64,000 bases of DNA from Lentzea aerocolonigenes (lineage in GTDB: Bacteria; Actinomycetota; Actinomycetes; Mycobacteriales; Pseudonocardiaceae): positions 186,001 through 250,000 of the forward strand of contig NZ_BBOJ01000002.1 of NCBI RefSeq assembly GCF_000974445.1, written 5' to 3'. Below the pieces are notes generated by a model. The model was not told where the DNA came from, did no database searches, and saw nothing but the letters and a program-made list of their open reading frames with translations. Every line of letters starts with the position of its first letter. Positions within the stretch are counted from its first letter, which is position 1. The position numbers and the translations under genes are program-made. Positions 42,711 to 51,071 of this stretch are shown in pieces.

Positions 42711-43318
42711 GGGTCCTGGCCGAACGTCAGCCGCATGTCGTCCATCGCGACGCTCACGAGCGGCGTCCGCCCGGTCAGGTAGCCCAGCGGCCCGCCGGTG
42801 GGGAACATCCACCCCGCCCGCACCAGCCTGGCCCGGCCCGACATGGCCGCGTGCGCACGCACCTCACGGCCGTCGAGGCGTTGCGCGGTCGGCCCCGCGA
42901 ACCGCCACCGCCCCGGCAACGACACGCCACCGGTCACCGCGACCCCCGCGATCGACGAGCCCTCGCCGAACCGCGCGAGCAGCTTCGGAATCGCCCACAG
43001 CTCGCGCCCGCCCAACCGTGAGGCCTCGCTGTCGACCCAGATCTGCGGCACCGACACGGCCACCGCACCCCGGTCCCACACCGGGACCGCTACGAGCAGC
43101 TCTTCGTAGGTGAGCACGCTGCCCGGTTCGTACGAAACGAACGCCACAGCCACGAAAGCGTTGCCCGCCAAAGTGATCACCCGCGCACCGACCGGCAGGT
43201 GGTCGTCCGGCACCAGTCTTCGCGGCACTCGGAACACCGAGAGCACGACGGTCCCCTGCATGTGCCACGGTTCCGGTGGATAGCGCACGATCACGACCGT
43301 ACCGCTGCCACCTGCCAT
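42698..43318 (-). CDS. Acetoacetate decarboxylase-like protein
   Basis: 206 residues. Beta-cone elements of the ADC family are seen: GTVVLSVFRVPRRLVPDD, ARVITLAGNAFVAVAFVSYEPGSVLTYEELLVAVPV, and GRELWAIPKLLARF (the family's G.E.wG.PK-like motif with Lys after Pro). It may be a decarboxylase or a related aldolase-type enzyme; many members act on tetronic or acyl substrates. ATG 43318 is chosen, as upstream residues lack homology; a GTG inside the next few codons is possible. Confidence 0.75.
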   Translation of the reverse strand: MAGGSGTVVIVRYPPEPWHMQGTVVLSVFRVPRRLVPDDHLPVGARVITLAGNAFVAVAFVSYEPGSVLTYEELLVAVPVWDRGAVAVSVPQIWVDSEASRLGGRELWAIPKLLARFGEGSSIAGVAVTGGVSLPGRWRFAGPTAQRLDGREVRAHAAMSGRARLVRAGWMFPTGGPLGYLTGRTPLVSVAMDDMRLTFGQDPQAP

Positions 43319-43408
43319 TTCCCGGTACCAGGACCGCAACGTCAGGAAAGTCCCAAGTTTGTGCGAGTGAACTGGACCACATGCCGGGCCGGACCCACGA
43401 TTCCCGCC

Positions 43409-44681
43409 ATGAACGTCCTGCTGGCATTCGCACTCACCGCGAGTCTCACGTCGCCGGTGCACCTGCCCCCCGGCCGCGCCGTGCCCGGAGAACGTCCCCA
43501 GCGGCACCACCTGCTACGAAGGCCGGGACGCCAACGGCGCGTACTACACGATCGCCGTGCCGAAGAAGTGGAACAAGACGCTCGTCGTGCACTCGCACGG
43601 CGGACCCGACCTCGGCGACCCCACCCCCGACCGCACGCGGGACGACCTGAACCGCTGGGCCGTCATGGTGAAGGAGGGCTACGCCTGGGCGGGCACCTCG
43701 TACCGGCGTGGCGGCTACGGCACGCGAATGGCCGCGGAGGACACCGACAACCTGCGCAGGACGGTCAGCGCGATGCTCAAGCCGCACAAGGTGTACCTCC
43801 ACGGGCAGTCGTGGGGCGGCAACGTCGCGGCGAAGACCATCGAGCTGTACCAGGGCTACGACGCGGCCCTGCTCACCAGCGGCGTCATGGCGGGCGGCTC
43901 ACGCGGCTACGACTACCGCGTGGACCTGCGCGTGGTCTACCAGTACTACTGCGGCAACCACCCGCGGCCGTCCGAGGTGCAGTACCCGCTGTGGCAGGGA
44001 CTTCGCGCCGGCTCCACGATGACCACCGCGGGCCTGCGCGCCCGCATCGAGGAATGCCTCGGCACCGCGGGCAACCGCACCCCCGAACAGCAGCAGAAGC
44101 TCACCGACATCCTCACCGTCACGAAGATCCCCGAGGAGACGCTGAACTCGCACCTGAACTTCGCGACGTTCACGTTCCGCGACATCGTCCACAACCGCCT
44201 CGGCGACAAGAACCCGTGGAGCAACGCGGGCGTCGTCTACAAGGGCTCGCACGACGACGCGGCCCTGAACGCGGGCGTCGAACGCTTCTCCGCCGACCCC
44301 GAGGCACGCGCCGCCCTGGCCTACGACAGCGATCTCACCGGCAAGATCGACATCCCGGTGCTCTCGGTGCACGCCATCGGCGACCCGACCGCGTTCGTCG
44401 AACACGAGTCCGCCTACCGCGACACGGTGCGGAAAGCCGGCCGCTGGTGGAACCTCGTGCAGACGTTCACGAACGAGGCCACGCACAGCGCGTTCAGCGA
44501 CTCCGAGTACGCCGCGGCCATGCAGGCGTTGCAGGCGTGGGAGAAGTGGGGCGTGCGCGCCAACCCGTACCTGGTCGCGGCGAGCTGCCCCGGCCACGAC
44601 ACCAGGTACGGCACGGGCTGCTACTTCAACCCGGGCTACCGGCCGAACTCCTACGAGTCCCGGGTCGCACCCCGCACGTGA
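43409..44681 (+). CDS. Secreted alpha/beta hydrolase, frameshifted near the signal peptide
   Basis: ATG 43409 begins a Sec signal peptide (NVLLAFALTASLTSPVHLPP) in one frame, but the body (CPENVPSGTTCYEGRD, then AVPKKWNKTLVVHSHGG) is in the next. A run of six C at 43465-43470 lies at the switch; with five C the two parts join as ..VHLPPAAPCPENVPSG.. without interruption. The body has the nucleophile Ser in VYLHGQSWGGNVA, a likely acid in VHAIGDPTAF, a probable His in NEATHSAF and two terminal Cys. Either a real +1 mutation, an assembly error, or a phase-variable tract. A GTG at 43557 could start a signal-less form of 374 residues. Ends overlapping the next gene by 31 bp. Confidence 0.75.
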
Positions 44682-45505
44682 CCCGCGTGCCGGGACAGGA
44701 ACCGGCGCACGAGATCGAGCACCGGACCGGGCGCGTCGAGCTGCACGAGGTGCCCGGCCCGCGGCACCAGGTGCAGCTCCGACCGCGGCACGGCAGCGGC
44801 CAGCTGCTCGCCCTTGGCCGGCGGGATCCACTCGTCGTCCTCGCCCCAGCACACGGTGACAGGGATCGAAATGTCCCCGTACCGCTGCTCGATCTCGTCG
44901 GTGTAGCGCTGGTCGGCCTGAGCGATCTGGCGGTAGAACGCCGGTTGCCCCGCCTCACCGGTCCAGGGCGACACCAGCTCGTCGAGCACCTCCGGAGCCA
45001 GTCCAGGGCTGCTGGCCGAGCGCACGTACTCGCGCACCAACGCCTCGTGCAGGTTGCCCGGCAACCGTTCGAAGACGGCGGAGTGCTCCTGCACCAGCCG
45101 GAAGAACGGCGATCCCCAGGGCGCCAGGGCAACCGGGTCGAACAACGCCAGCGCGGCGTATTCGGCACCGTGCAACAAGTGCGCGCGCAGGGAGACAGCA
45201 CCACCGAAGTCGTGGGCGATCACCACCGGCCTGTCGAGCCCCCACTCGGCCAGCAGATCGGCGAAGATCCGCCCCTGAGCCCGCAACGAGACGTCCTGCC
45301 CGGACCGCATCTCGGATTGCCCGTACCCCAGCATGTCCCACACGAACACCTCGTGGTCGGTGGCCAGGTCCGCGGCGATCGCCCGCCACACAACCGAACT
45401 GAACGGCGTGCCGTGCAGGAGAACCACCGGCTCTCCCGCACCGCGACGGTCCCAGCGCACGACGCCGTCCGCGGTGACGAACTCCTCGGAAAGTTTCCAG
45501 TCCAT
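44651..45505 (-). CDS. Alpha/beta hydrolase with Asp nucleophile (epoxide hydrolase/dehalogenase-like)
   Basis: About 284 residues. The oxyanion start PVVLLHGTPFSS, nucleophile elbow VVIAHDFGGAVSLR with Asp in place of Ser, acid near WGEDDEWIP and His in PRAGHLVQLDAP are all visible. Asp nucleophiles mark haloalkane dehalogenases and epoxide hydrolases. ATG 45505 has GGGGAC upstream; a GTG at 45523 adds six residues. Substrate unknown. Divergent from a SnoaL-like gene across a near-perfect palindrome. Confidence 0.83.
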   Translation of the reverse strand: MDWKLSEEFVTADGVVRWDRRGAGEPVVLLHGTPFSSVVWRAIAADLATDHEVFVWDMLGYGQSEMRSGQDVSLRAQGRIFADLLAEWGLDRPVVIAHDFGGAVSLRAHLLHGAEYAALALFDPVALAPWGSPFFRLVQEHSAVFERLPGNLHEALVREYVRSASSPGLAPEVLDELVSPWTGEAGQPAFYRQIAQADQRYTDEIEQRYGDISIPVTVCWGEDDEWIPPAKGEQLAAAVPRSELHLVPRAGHLVQLDAPGPVLDLVRRFLSRHAGHVRGATRDS

Positions 45506-45538
45506 CGTCCCCACGTTACCCACGTCACTCCGAGCTTG

Positions 45539-45558
45539 ACCTCCACCATGGTCGAGGT
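45539..45558. promoter_or_regulatory. Near-perfect 20-bp palindrome
   Basis: The site has 9 of 10 complementary pairs: left arm ACCTCCACCA, right arm TGGTCGAGGT. It lies between the divergent hydrolase and SnoaL-like genes, 10 bp from the latter's start. No dedicated regulator is adjacent. Confidence 0.42.
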
Positions 45559-45567
45559 ACCAAGATC

Positions 45568-45960
45568 ATGACCATGAACGACATCGCAGAGATCGAGAAG
45601 CTCGTCGCCACCGTCCAGCACGCCCAGCAGAACGAACTCACCGAGGAGTTCATCGACCAGTTCCGCGAGGACGCGATCTGGACGACCGCACACGGCAAAC
45701 GCCTCACGGGCCGCGACGAGATCGCCACCTTCACCCGCCAGGTCCTCCCCGGCGCCACGAAGCTGGGCACCGCCACGTACGAGGTGGTGCACGTCGTGTT
45801 CATCAGACCGGACGTGGCGGCCGTCAAGATCCGCCAGCGTCCGTTCAAGCCCGACGGCACTCCCGCGACCGACGAGAACGAGGGATCACCGCTCTACGTC
45901 CTGTCCAAAGAGGACGGCCAGTGGAAGATCGCCGCCGGGCAGAACACGAAGGTGCTCTAG
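45568..45960 (+). CDS. SnoaL-like (SgcJ/EcaC-type) NTF2-fold protein
   Basis: 130 residues. NTF2-like pattern: IAEIEKLVATVQHAQQNELTEEFIDQFREDAIWTTAHGKRLTGRDEIATF, then YEVVHVVFIRPDVAAVKIRQRP and a terminal DGQWKIAAGQNTKV. The ...W.....G..l.Gr..I motif is the hallmark of SgcJ/EcaC-type members. Function not known; some are accessory to antibiotic enzymes. ATG 45568; palindrome just upstream. The stop is 10 bp from the convergent chitinase gene. Confidence 0.85.
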   Translation: MTMNDIAEIEKLVATVQHAQQNELTEEFIDQFREDAIWTTAHGKRLTGRDEIATFTRQVLPGATKLGTATYEVVHVVFIRPDVAAVKIRQRPFKPDGTPATDENEGSPLYVLSKEDGQWKIAAGQNTKVL

Positions 45961-45970
45961 CAGCGACACA

Positions 45971-47014
45971 CTACTGGCGGCCCTGCAGCGACTTCACCTT
46001 GTCGCCGAAGGTCCAGTTCTTCGAGCCGTCCCAGTTGATCGACCAGGTCATCAGCCCCTTGAGCTGACCGCCGAAGCTGCCCCACGCCTGCCCGACGAGC
46101 GACGGACTCAGGTAACCCCCGCCCGCGCCCGGCTGGGCAGGCAGGCCCGGCACCTGCTTGTCGTAGGGCACCTTGATCGTGGTGCCCTGCACCACCAGTC
46201 CCTTGTTGAGGCACTGGGTCTGCGCCACGAAGCCCTGCACGGTGCCGGCCTGGTAGCTGTCGCCGGAGCAGCCGTACATGGAACCATTGTAGTACTGCAT
46301 GTTCAGCCACCACAGGCGCCCGTTGTCCGCGTACTTCTTGATGATCGGCAGGTACGCGCCCCAGATCGAGCCGTAGACGACACTGCCACCCGTCACGTAC
46401 GCGGTCTCGGGCGCCATGGTGAGCCCGAAGCCCGACGGCATCGCCGCCAGCACACCGTCGATGATGCGAATGAGGTTGGCCTGCGACGGCGACAGCTGGT
46501 TGATGTTGCCGCTGCCGACCAGCCCGGTCTCGATGTCGATGTCGATGCCGTCGAAGTTGTACTTCTTCAGAATCGGCACGACGGTGGCGACGAACCGGTT
46601 GGCCACGGTGGCGGAGCTCAGGTCGATCCCCGCCGCCGCACCCCCGATCGACAACAGGATCGTGGCGCCGGCCGCCTTCGCCGCACACATCTCCGCGGGC
46701 GTGGCGACCTTGACGCCGGCGTCCATGCCGTCCTCCCACAGCACGGTGCCGTCGGAGCGGATCACGGGAAACGCCGCGTTGATGACGTTGTAGCCGTGCT
46801 GCTTGATGCGGCTGTCGGTGATGGGAGTCCAGCCGAACGGCGGGTGCACCCCGTTCGACGCGCCGTCCCAGTTCTCCCAGTAGCCGTGCAGGACCTTGCC
46901 CGCGGGCCGGGATTTGAGCGCACAGGTGTCGGCCGCTTGGGCGGTGGTGGGGAGAACGGTGGTCATGAGCAGAAGCAGGGCTGTCAGTGCCCTCAGCAAC
47001 AAGCGGGCAGACAT
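45971..47014 (-). CDS. Secreted GH18 chitinase
   Basis: 347 residues. A signal peptide (SARLLLRALTALLLLMTTVLP..AQA) is followed by a GH18 TIM barrel: LHGYWENWDG, ILLSIGGAAAG, the catalytic DxxDxDxE in YNFDGIDIDIETG, MAPETAYV, MQYYNGS and GLMTWSINWD. All catalytic acids are present. It hydrolyses chitin outside the cell. No carbohydrate-binding module is attached, so it is a single-domain enzyme. ATG 47014 has AAGGTGAG just upstream. Confidence 0.93.
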   Translation of the reverse strand: MSARLLLRALTALLLLMTTVLPTTAQAADTCALKSRPAGKVLHGYWENWDGASNGVHPPFGWTPITDSRIKQHGYNVINAAFPVIRSDGTVLWEDGMDAGVKVATPAEMCAAKAAGATILLSIGGAAAGIDLSSATVANRFVATVVPILKKYNFDGIDIDIETGLVGSGNINQLSPSQANLIRIIDGVLAAMPSGFGLTMAPETAYVTGGSVVYGSIWGAYLPIIKKYADNGRLWWLNMQYYNGSMYGCSGDSYQAGTVQGFVAQTQCLNKGLVVQGTTIKVPYDKQVPGLPAQPGAGGGYLSPSLVGQAWGSFGGQLKGLMTWSINWDGSKNWTFGDKVKSLQGRQ

Positions 47015-47077
47015 TCGCTCACCTTTCGCGTTCAGGCGGCGACCCGTTGTCATTGAAGCACGAAATGGTCCAGACCT

Positions 47078-47590
47078 CTACTGGCGGCGCTGGCCCGAGG
47101 CGGAAACGGGAAGCGGCCGCCGCGGCACCGGCTCGGACACGACGATGGAGGTGGTCGTCTGCCCGAACACGAGGAACCGGTCGAGCACCTCCTCGAGCTG
47201 ACCGATGGACGGCCCGTGCACCTTGAGCAGGAAGCAGTCCTCGCCCGTGATCCGGAAGCACTCGACCACCTGCGGCGTGTCCCGTGCCGCCGCCACGATC
47301 TTGGGGAGCTGGCCGGGACCGGGCCGGATGCGGACGAGCGCGGTGACCGGCATGCCGAGGGCCGCCGGGTCGACCTCCATCCGGAAGCCGGTGATCACGC
47401 CGGCGCGCTCCAGTCGCTGCACCCGCTCGGTGACGGCCGGCGCCGACATGCCGACCCGGCGGGCGAGTTCGGACATCGACAGCCGCGGATCGCTGTGCAG
47501 CTCGTTGAGCAGCCGCACGTTCACCTCGTCCAGCAGCGGCGAACGTCCGGTGAAGGAATTTTGGCCGTTTGAGCTTGATTCTCCAGGCAA
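47078..47590 (-). CDS. Lrp/AsnC family regulator
   Basis: About 170 residues. The HTH is LLDEVNVRLLNELHSDPRLSMSELARRVGMSAPAVTERVQRLERAGVI, followed by the RAM ligand domain (VRIRPGPGQLPKIVAAARDTPQVVECFRITGEDCFLLKVH). The reading frame is open to an ATG at 47656 that overlaps the divergent EamA start, but a TTG at 47590 keeps a 64-bp promoter gap and a normal N-terminal length; the start is uncertain. It probably regulates the EamA exporter facing it in response to an amino acid. Confidence 0.8.
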   Translation of the reverse strand: MPGESSSNGQNSFTGRSPLLDEVNVRLLNELHSDPRLSMSELARRVGMSAPAVTERVQRLERAGVITGFRMEVDPAALGMPVTALVRIRPGPGQLPKIVAAARDTPQVVECFRITGEDCFLLKVHGPSIGQLEEVLDRFLVFGQTTTSIVVSEPVPRRPLPVSASGQRRQ

Positions 47591-47654
47591 CTCGCGCCGT
47601 CTTCCTGGATAGTGCCATTCCGGCAGTGGATGTTGCTTTTGGAAGATACTCCGC

Positions 47655-48545
47655 ATGACAACACCGCCCGGGAGCGCAGCGCGGCTCACGGCGCCGTGGC
47701 TGCCGGCACCGGCGTACTTCGCCGTCAGCGCCGTCTTCCACTACCTCGGACCGGCTTTCGCCGTGGTGCTCTTCGCCCGTGTGGACGTGCTCGGCGTGGT
47801 CTGGCTGCGAATCGCGGCCGCCGCGGTGGTGTTCGCACTGTGGCGCAGACCGTGGCGGGCGATCCGGCACCTCGGCGCGGAGCAACGACGAACGCTGCTC
47901 TTGCTGGGCGTGGTGCTCGCGGCCATGAACACGACGTTCTACCTCGCCATCGCCCGGCTGCCCCTGGCAACGGTCGGCGCGATCGAGTTCCTCGGCACGA
48001 TCGTGCTCGCCGCGATCGGTTTGCGCAGCCGCCGCAACGTGATCGCCCTCGTGCTCGCCGTGGGCGGGGTGGTCGCGCTGACCGACCTCCAGCTCACCGG
48101 TGCGCCCCTGGGGCTCCTCTTCGCCTTCGTCAACTGCGCGCTGTTCATGCTCTACGTGGTGCTCGGCCACCGGATCGCCAACACCGGCACGGGATTCTCC
48201 GGAATCGACCAGCTCGGCGCCGCCATGCTCATCGCCGCGGTGATCGCGGCACCGTTCTGCGCCGCCGCCGCAGCCCCTGCCTTCACCAGCCCGGCAACGC
48301 TGCTGGCCGGGGCAGCCGTGGGCATCTGCTCGTCGGTCATCCCCTACGTGACCGACCAGCTCGCCATGGCCCGGTTACGCCGCAGCACCTTCGCGCTGAT
48401 GCTGAGCATCCTGCCCGCGGTCGCGACGGTGATCGGGATCGTGGTGCTCGCCCAGATCCCCACCGCCCAGGAGCTGGCCGGCGTCGCGTTGATCGCCGCG
48501 GGCGTCGCGGTGCACCAGGAACCACAGGAAGACAAGGAGAACTGA
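47655..48545 (+). CDS. EamA (RhtA-like) family exporter
   Basis: 296 residues with ten predicted helices in two EamA halves: YFAVSAVFHYLGPAFAVVLFARVDVLGVVWLRIA and, after the first half, IEFLGTIVLAAIGLRSRRNVIAL. This group exports amino acids or metabolites. It is divergent from an Lrp/AsnC gene, the classical arrangement for amino-acid exporters. The stop shares a base with the next ATG (TGATG). Confidence 0.87.
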   Translation: MTTPPGSAARLTAPWLPAPAYFAVSAVFHYLGPAFAVVLFARVDVLGVVWLRIAAAAVVFALWRRPWRAIRHLGAEQRRTLLLLGVVLAAMNTTFYLAIARLPLATVGAIEFLGTIVLAAIGLRSRRNVIALVLAVGGVVALTDLQLTGAPLGLLFAFVNCALFMLYVVLGHRIANTGTGFSGIDQLGAAMLIAAVIAAPFCAAAAAPAFTSPATLLAGAAVGICSSVIPYVTDQLAMARLRRSTFALMLSILPAVATVIGIVVLAQIPTAQELAGVALIAAGVAVHQEPQEDKEN

Positions 48546-49525
48546 TGGACCACGTCCGGTTGGGCACGTCGGGCCTCACCGTGTCCCGGATCTGCCTCGG
48601 CATGATGAGCTACGGCAGTCCCCACGCGCGGGACTGGGTCCTCGGCGAGGACGCCGCGGAGCCGATCGTCCGCCAGGCCGTCGAGTCGGGAGTGACGTTC
48701 TTCGACACCGCCGACATGTACTCCGACGGCGCCAGCGAGCTGATCACCGGCCGGTTGCTGGCCAAGCTGTTCCCCCGCCGCGACGACTACGTCCTGGCCA
48801 CCAAGGTCTACTTTCCGACGGGCCCCGGCCCGAACGACAAAGGCTTGTCCCGCAAGCACATCATGGCCGCCATCGACGCCTCGCTCGACCGGCTCGGCGT
48901 CGACCACGTCGACCTGTACCAGATCCACCGCTGGGACCACGAAACGCCGATCGAGGAAACCATGAACGCGCTCAACGACGTGGTCACCTCCGGAAAGGCC
49001 AGGTACATCGGGGCGTCGAGCATGTACGCCTGGCAGTTCGCCAAGGCGCAGCACGTCGCGGAGACGCACGGCTGGACGAAGTTCGTGTCGATGCAGAACC
49101 ACTACAACCTCGTCTACCGCGAGGAAGAACGGGAGATGATCCCGCTCTGCCTCGACCAGGGCGTCGGCATCATCCCGTGGAGCCCACTGGCACGCGGCCT
49201 GCTGACCGGCTCGCGCAACCGCGGCGGCCACCACACCACCACACGGTCAGGCTCCGACCCCATCGCCGACAGCATGTACACCGACGACGACTTCGACGTG
49301 GTGGACGCGGTGCGCACGATCGCCGCCGAACGCGACCTCCCTCCGGCGCAGATCGCGCTGGCCTGGCTGCTCGGCCGGCCCGGGGTGACCGCGCCGATCA
49401 TCGGAGCAACCAGGACCGAACACCTCGACGACGCGATCGCGGCGGTGCGGACACAGCTGAGCGAGGACGAGCTGGAGAGGCTGCACGCGCCGTACCGGCC
49501 GCATGTGGTGCTGGGCCACGGCTGA
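48545..49525 (+). CDS. Aldo/keto reductase
   Basis: 326 residues. Catalytic tetrad motifs: FFDTADMYS (Asp, Tyr), VLATKVYFP (Lys), DLYQIHRWD (His), plus SPLARGLLTG and a C-terminal IIGATRTEHLDDAI for NADPH binding. The YajO/Tas-like group reduces aldehydes or ketones. ATG 48545 is coupled to the EamA gene by TGATG, so both come from one message. Substrate unknown; a link to an exported carbonyl compound is inference. Confidence 0.88.
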   Translation: MDHVRLGTSGLTVSRICLGMMSYGSPHARDWVLGEDAAEPIVRQAVESGVTFFDTADMYSDGASELITGRLLAKLFPRRDDYVLATKVYFPTGPGPNDKGLSRKHIMAAIDASLDRLGVDHVDLYQIHRWDHETPIEETMNALNDVVTSGKARYIGASSMYAWQFAKAQHVAETHGWTKFVSMQNHYNLVYREEEREMIPLCLDQGVGIIPWSPLARGLLTGSRNRGGHHTTTRSGSDPIADSMYTDDDFDVVDAVRTIAAERDLPPAQIALAWLLGRPGVTAPIIGATRTEHLDDAIAAVRTQLSEDELERLHAPYRPHVVLGHG

Positions 49526-49691
49526 GAGGCCACCTCTGCCCGGATTGCTGTCGCGGGCCGGCTTTCCGCCGTGTGGTCGGACTCCTACACAAAACGGATC
49601 GCCGCCGCGGTGACGCTTCATGCCTTTGCCGCAGCGGGGGTTCGTCGCACGCTCGTTCCGTTCGTGCAGTGATGTGTGGTGGTTGGTGCGC

Positions 49692-50123
49692 TCAGCGCAG
49701 CGTTCGCTGGTAGAACACCGCGGAGTCCTCGTAGCCGAGAGCGAGGTAGAAGGCACCTGCTCGCTGGCTCGCGAGGGCGACGTAGGCGGCGTCGATGGAC
49801 CGCGCCCAGTCCGCGGCGTGGTCCATGAGTCGACGGCCAACGCCTGAGCGTCGGTGGCTGCGTTCGACCATCAGCTCCTCGACCCAGGCCACGGGGCCGT
49901 TCGCGAAGAACGTTCGATGGCTGTTGCCCAAGAGGTAGCCGATGATGCCGTCCGTCTCCGCGACGAGCACGAGTGTGCCGGCAGCGGCCACTGCCTCGTG
50001 CCACGTCATGTCGAACGCCGTGCGCTCGGGGGTGAACGACGTGGCGAAATCCTGGACGAGAGGCCAGACACCCTCGGCGTCCTCGGGCCGGGCGGGACGG
50101 ATCAGCTCGTGACGGTTGGACAT
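49692..50123 (-). CDS. GNAT family N-acetyltransferase
   Basis: 143 residues, one GNAT domain: IRPARPEDAEGVWPLVQDF, the acetyl-CoA binding VEELMVERSHRRSGVGRRLMDHAADWA, and AFYLALGYEDSAVFYQ at the end. The R/Q-x-x-G-x-G/A loop is RRSGVG. It acetylates an unknown amine. Separated by 18 bp from the SDR operon that precedes it in the same direction, so it may be its last gene. Confidence 0.88.
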   Translation of the reverse strand: MSNRHELIRPARPEDAEGVWPLVQDFATSFTPERTAFDMTWHEAVAAAGTLVLVAETDGIIGYLLGNSHRTFFANGPVAWVEELMVERSHRRSGVGRRLMDHAADWARSIDAAYVALASQRAGAFYLALGYEDSAVFYQRTLR

Positions 50124-50141
50124 ATGGTCGGCGCGGAATGG

Positions 50142-51071
50142 TTAGAGGGAAAGGGTTTCTGTTGAGACCTTCCAGAGTTGGGAGGCCGCTTCTGGGTCCT
50201 GGGCGTAGGGGGCCACGCCGGAGAGGACGCCACCGGTGTTCGGCTGGGCCTCGTTGCAGTCTTCGAAGTAGAGGCCGGAGCGGCCTTGGAGCAGCGGGGA
50301 GGTCGCTACCACCAGGGTGGTGGCGGCGCCTTGTTCTGGAGTCTTCACGCGGCGCTTGGTTGCGGCGCCGCTCTGCCTGATGCGCTCCTGCAGCTCCTCC
50401 TGGGTCAGGTGGCGCTGGAGGTTGGTCGCGATGCTGCCCGGCATCAGGGCGTTCATCGTGATGCCTTCGGAGGCCCAGCGCTTGCCCGCCTCCACGCCGA
50501 ACAGGATGTTCGCGGTCTTGGACTGGCCGTACGCCTGCCAGCGGTCGTACTCGCGGCGCTCGTAGTGGAGGTCGTCGAAGACGACCTCGCCCATCAGGTG
50601 GGCGGAAGAGCTCACGTTCACCACGCGGGCGCCTTCGGCTCGCAGCGAGTTGAAGAGGCCCAGGGTCAGGGTGAAGTGGCCGAAGTGGTTCGTGGCGAAC
50701 TGGAGTTCCCAGCCCTCCGGCGTGCGCGTCAGCGGGGTGGCCATGACGCCCGCGTTGTTGATCAGGAGGTGGAGAGGGCCGTCCCAGTTGCGCGCGAAGG
50801 CTTTCACGGAGGCCTGGGAGGACAGGTCCAGCTTCGCCACCGAGATGTACTTGTTGCCCGTCGCCTTGATCAGGGACGACGCCACGCGCTGGCCCGCGTC
50901 GACGTCGCGGGCGGCGATCGTGACCTCGGCGCCGGCCACGGCCAGGGCTCGCACGGTCTCGACGCCGATGCCCGACGCGCCGCCCGTTACGACGGCGCGG
51001 CGGCCCGCCAGGTCGGCCACCTGGGCGACTTCCAGGGCCGTCGTCTCGAATCCGAATCCAGTGGTGATCAT
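50142..51071 (-). CDS. Short-chain dehydrogenase/reductase, second of tandem pair
   Basis: 309 residues. TGGASGIG (cofactor loop), NNAGVMATP, VNVSSSAH (catalytic Ser) and YGQSKTANILFG (Tyr-x-x-x-Lys) are intact. It matches the upstream paralogue along its whole length and shares the motif ELQFATNHFGHFTLTLGL. ATG 51071 overlaps the upstream stop (ATGA). Substrate unknown; WW-domain-oxidoreductase-like group. Confidence 0.9.
   Translation of the reverse strand: MITTGFGFETTALEVAQVADLAGRRAVVTGGASGIGVETVRALAVAGAEVTIAARDVDAGQRVASSLIKATGNKYISVAKLDLSSQASVKAFARNWDGPLHLLINNAGVMATPLTRTPEGWELQFATNHFGHFTLTLGLFNSLRAEGARVVNVSSSAHLMGEVVFDDLHYERREYDRWQAYGQSKTANILFGVEAGKRWASEGITMNALMPGSIATNLQRHLTQEELQERIRQSGAATKRRVKTPEQGAATTLVVATSPLLQGRSGLYFEDCNEAQPNTGGVLSGVAPYAQDPEAASQLWKVSTETLSL

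Noticed and set aside
43199-45571. Long plus-strand frame containing the signal peptide of the secreted hydrolase
   Set aside because: Only the short stretch after 43409 looks coding; the rest is shifted against the hydrolase body and antisense to the next gene.
49526-49691. Short in-frame peptide in the gap between the aldo/keto reductase and GNAT genes (VWSDSYTKRIAAAVTLHAF..)
   Set aside because: About 33 residues from a GTG without ribosome site or homologue; most likely chance.
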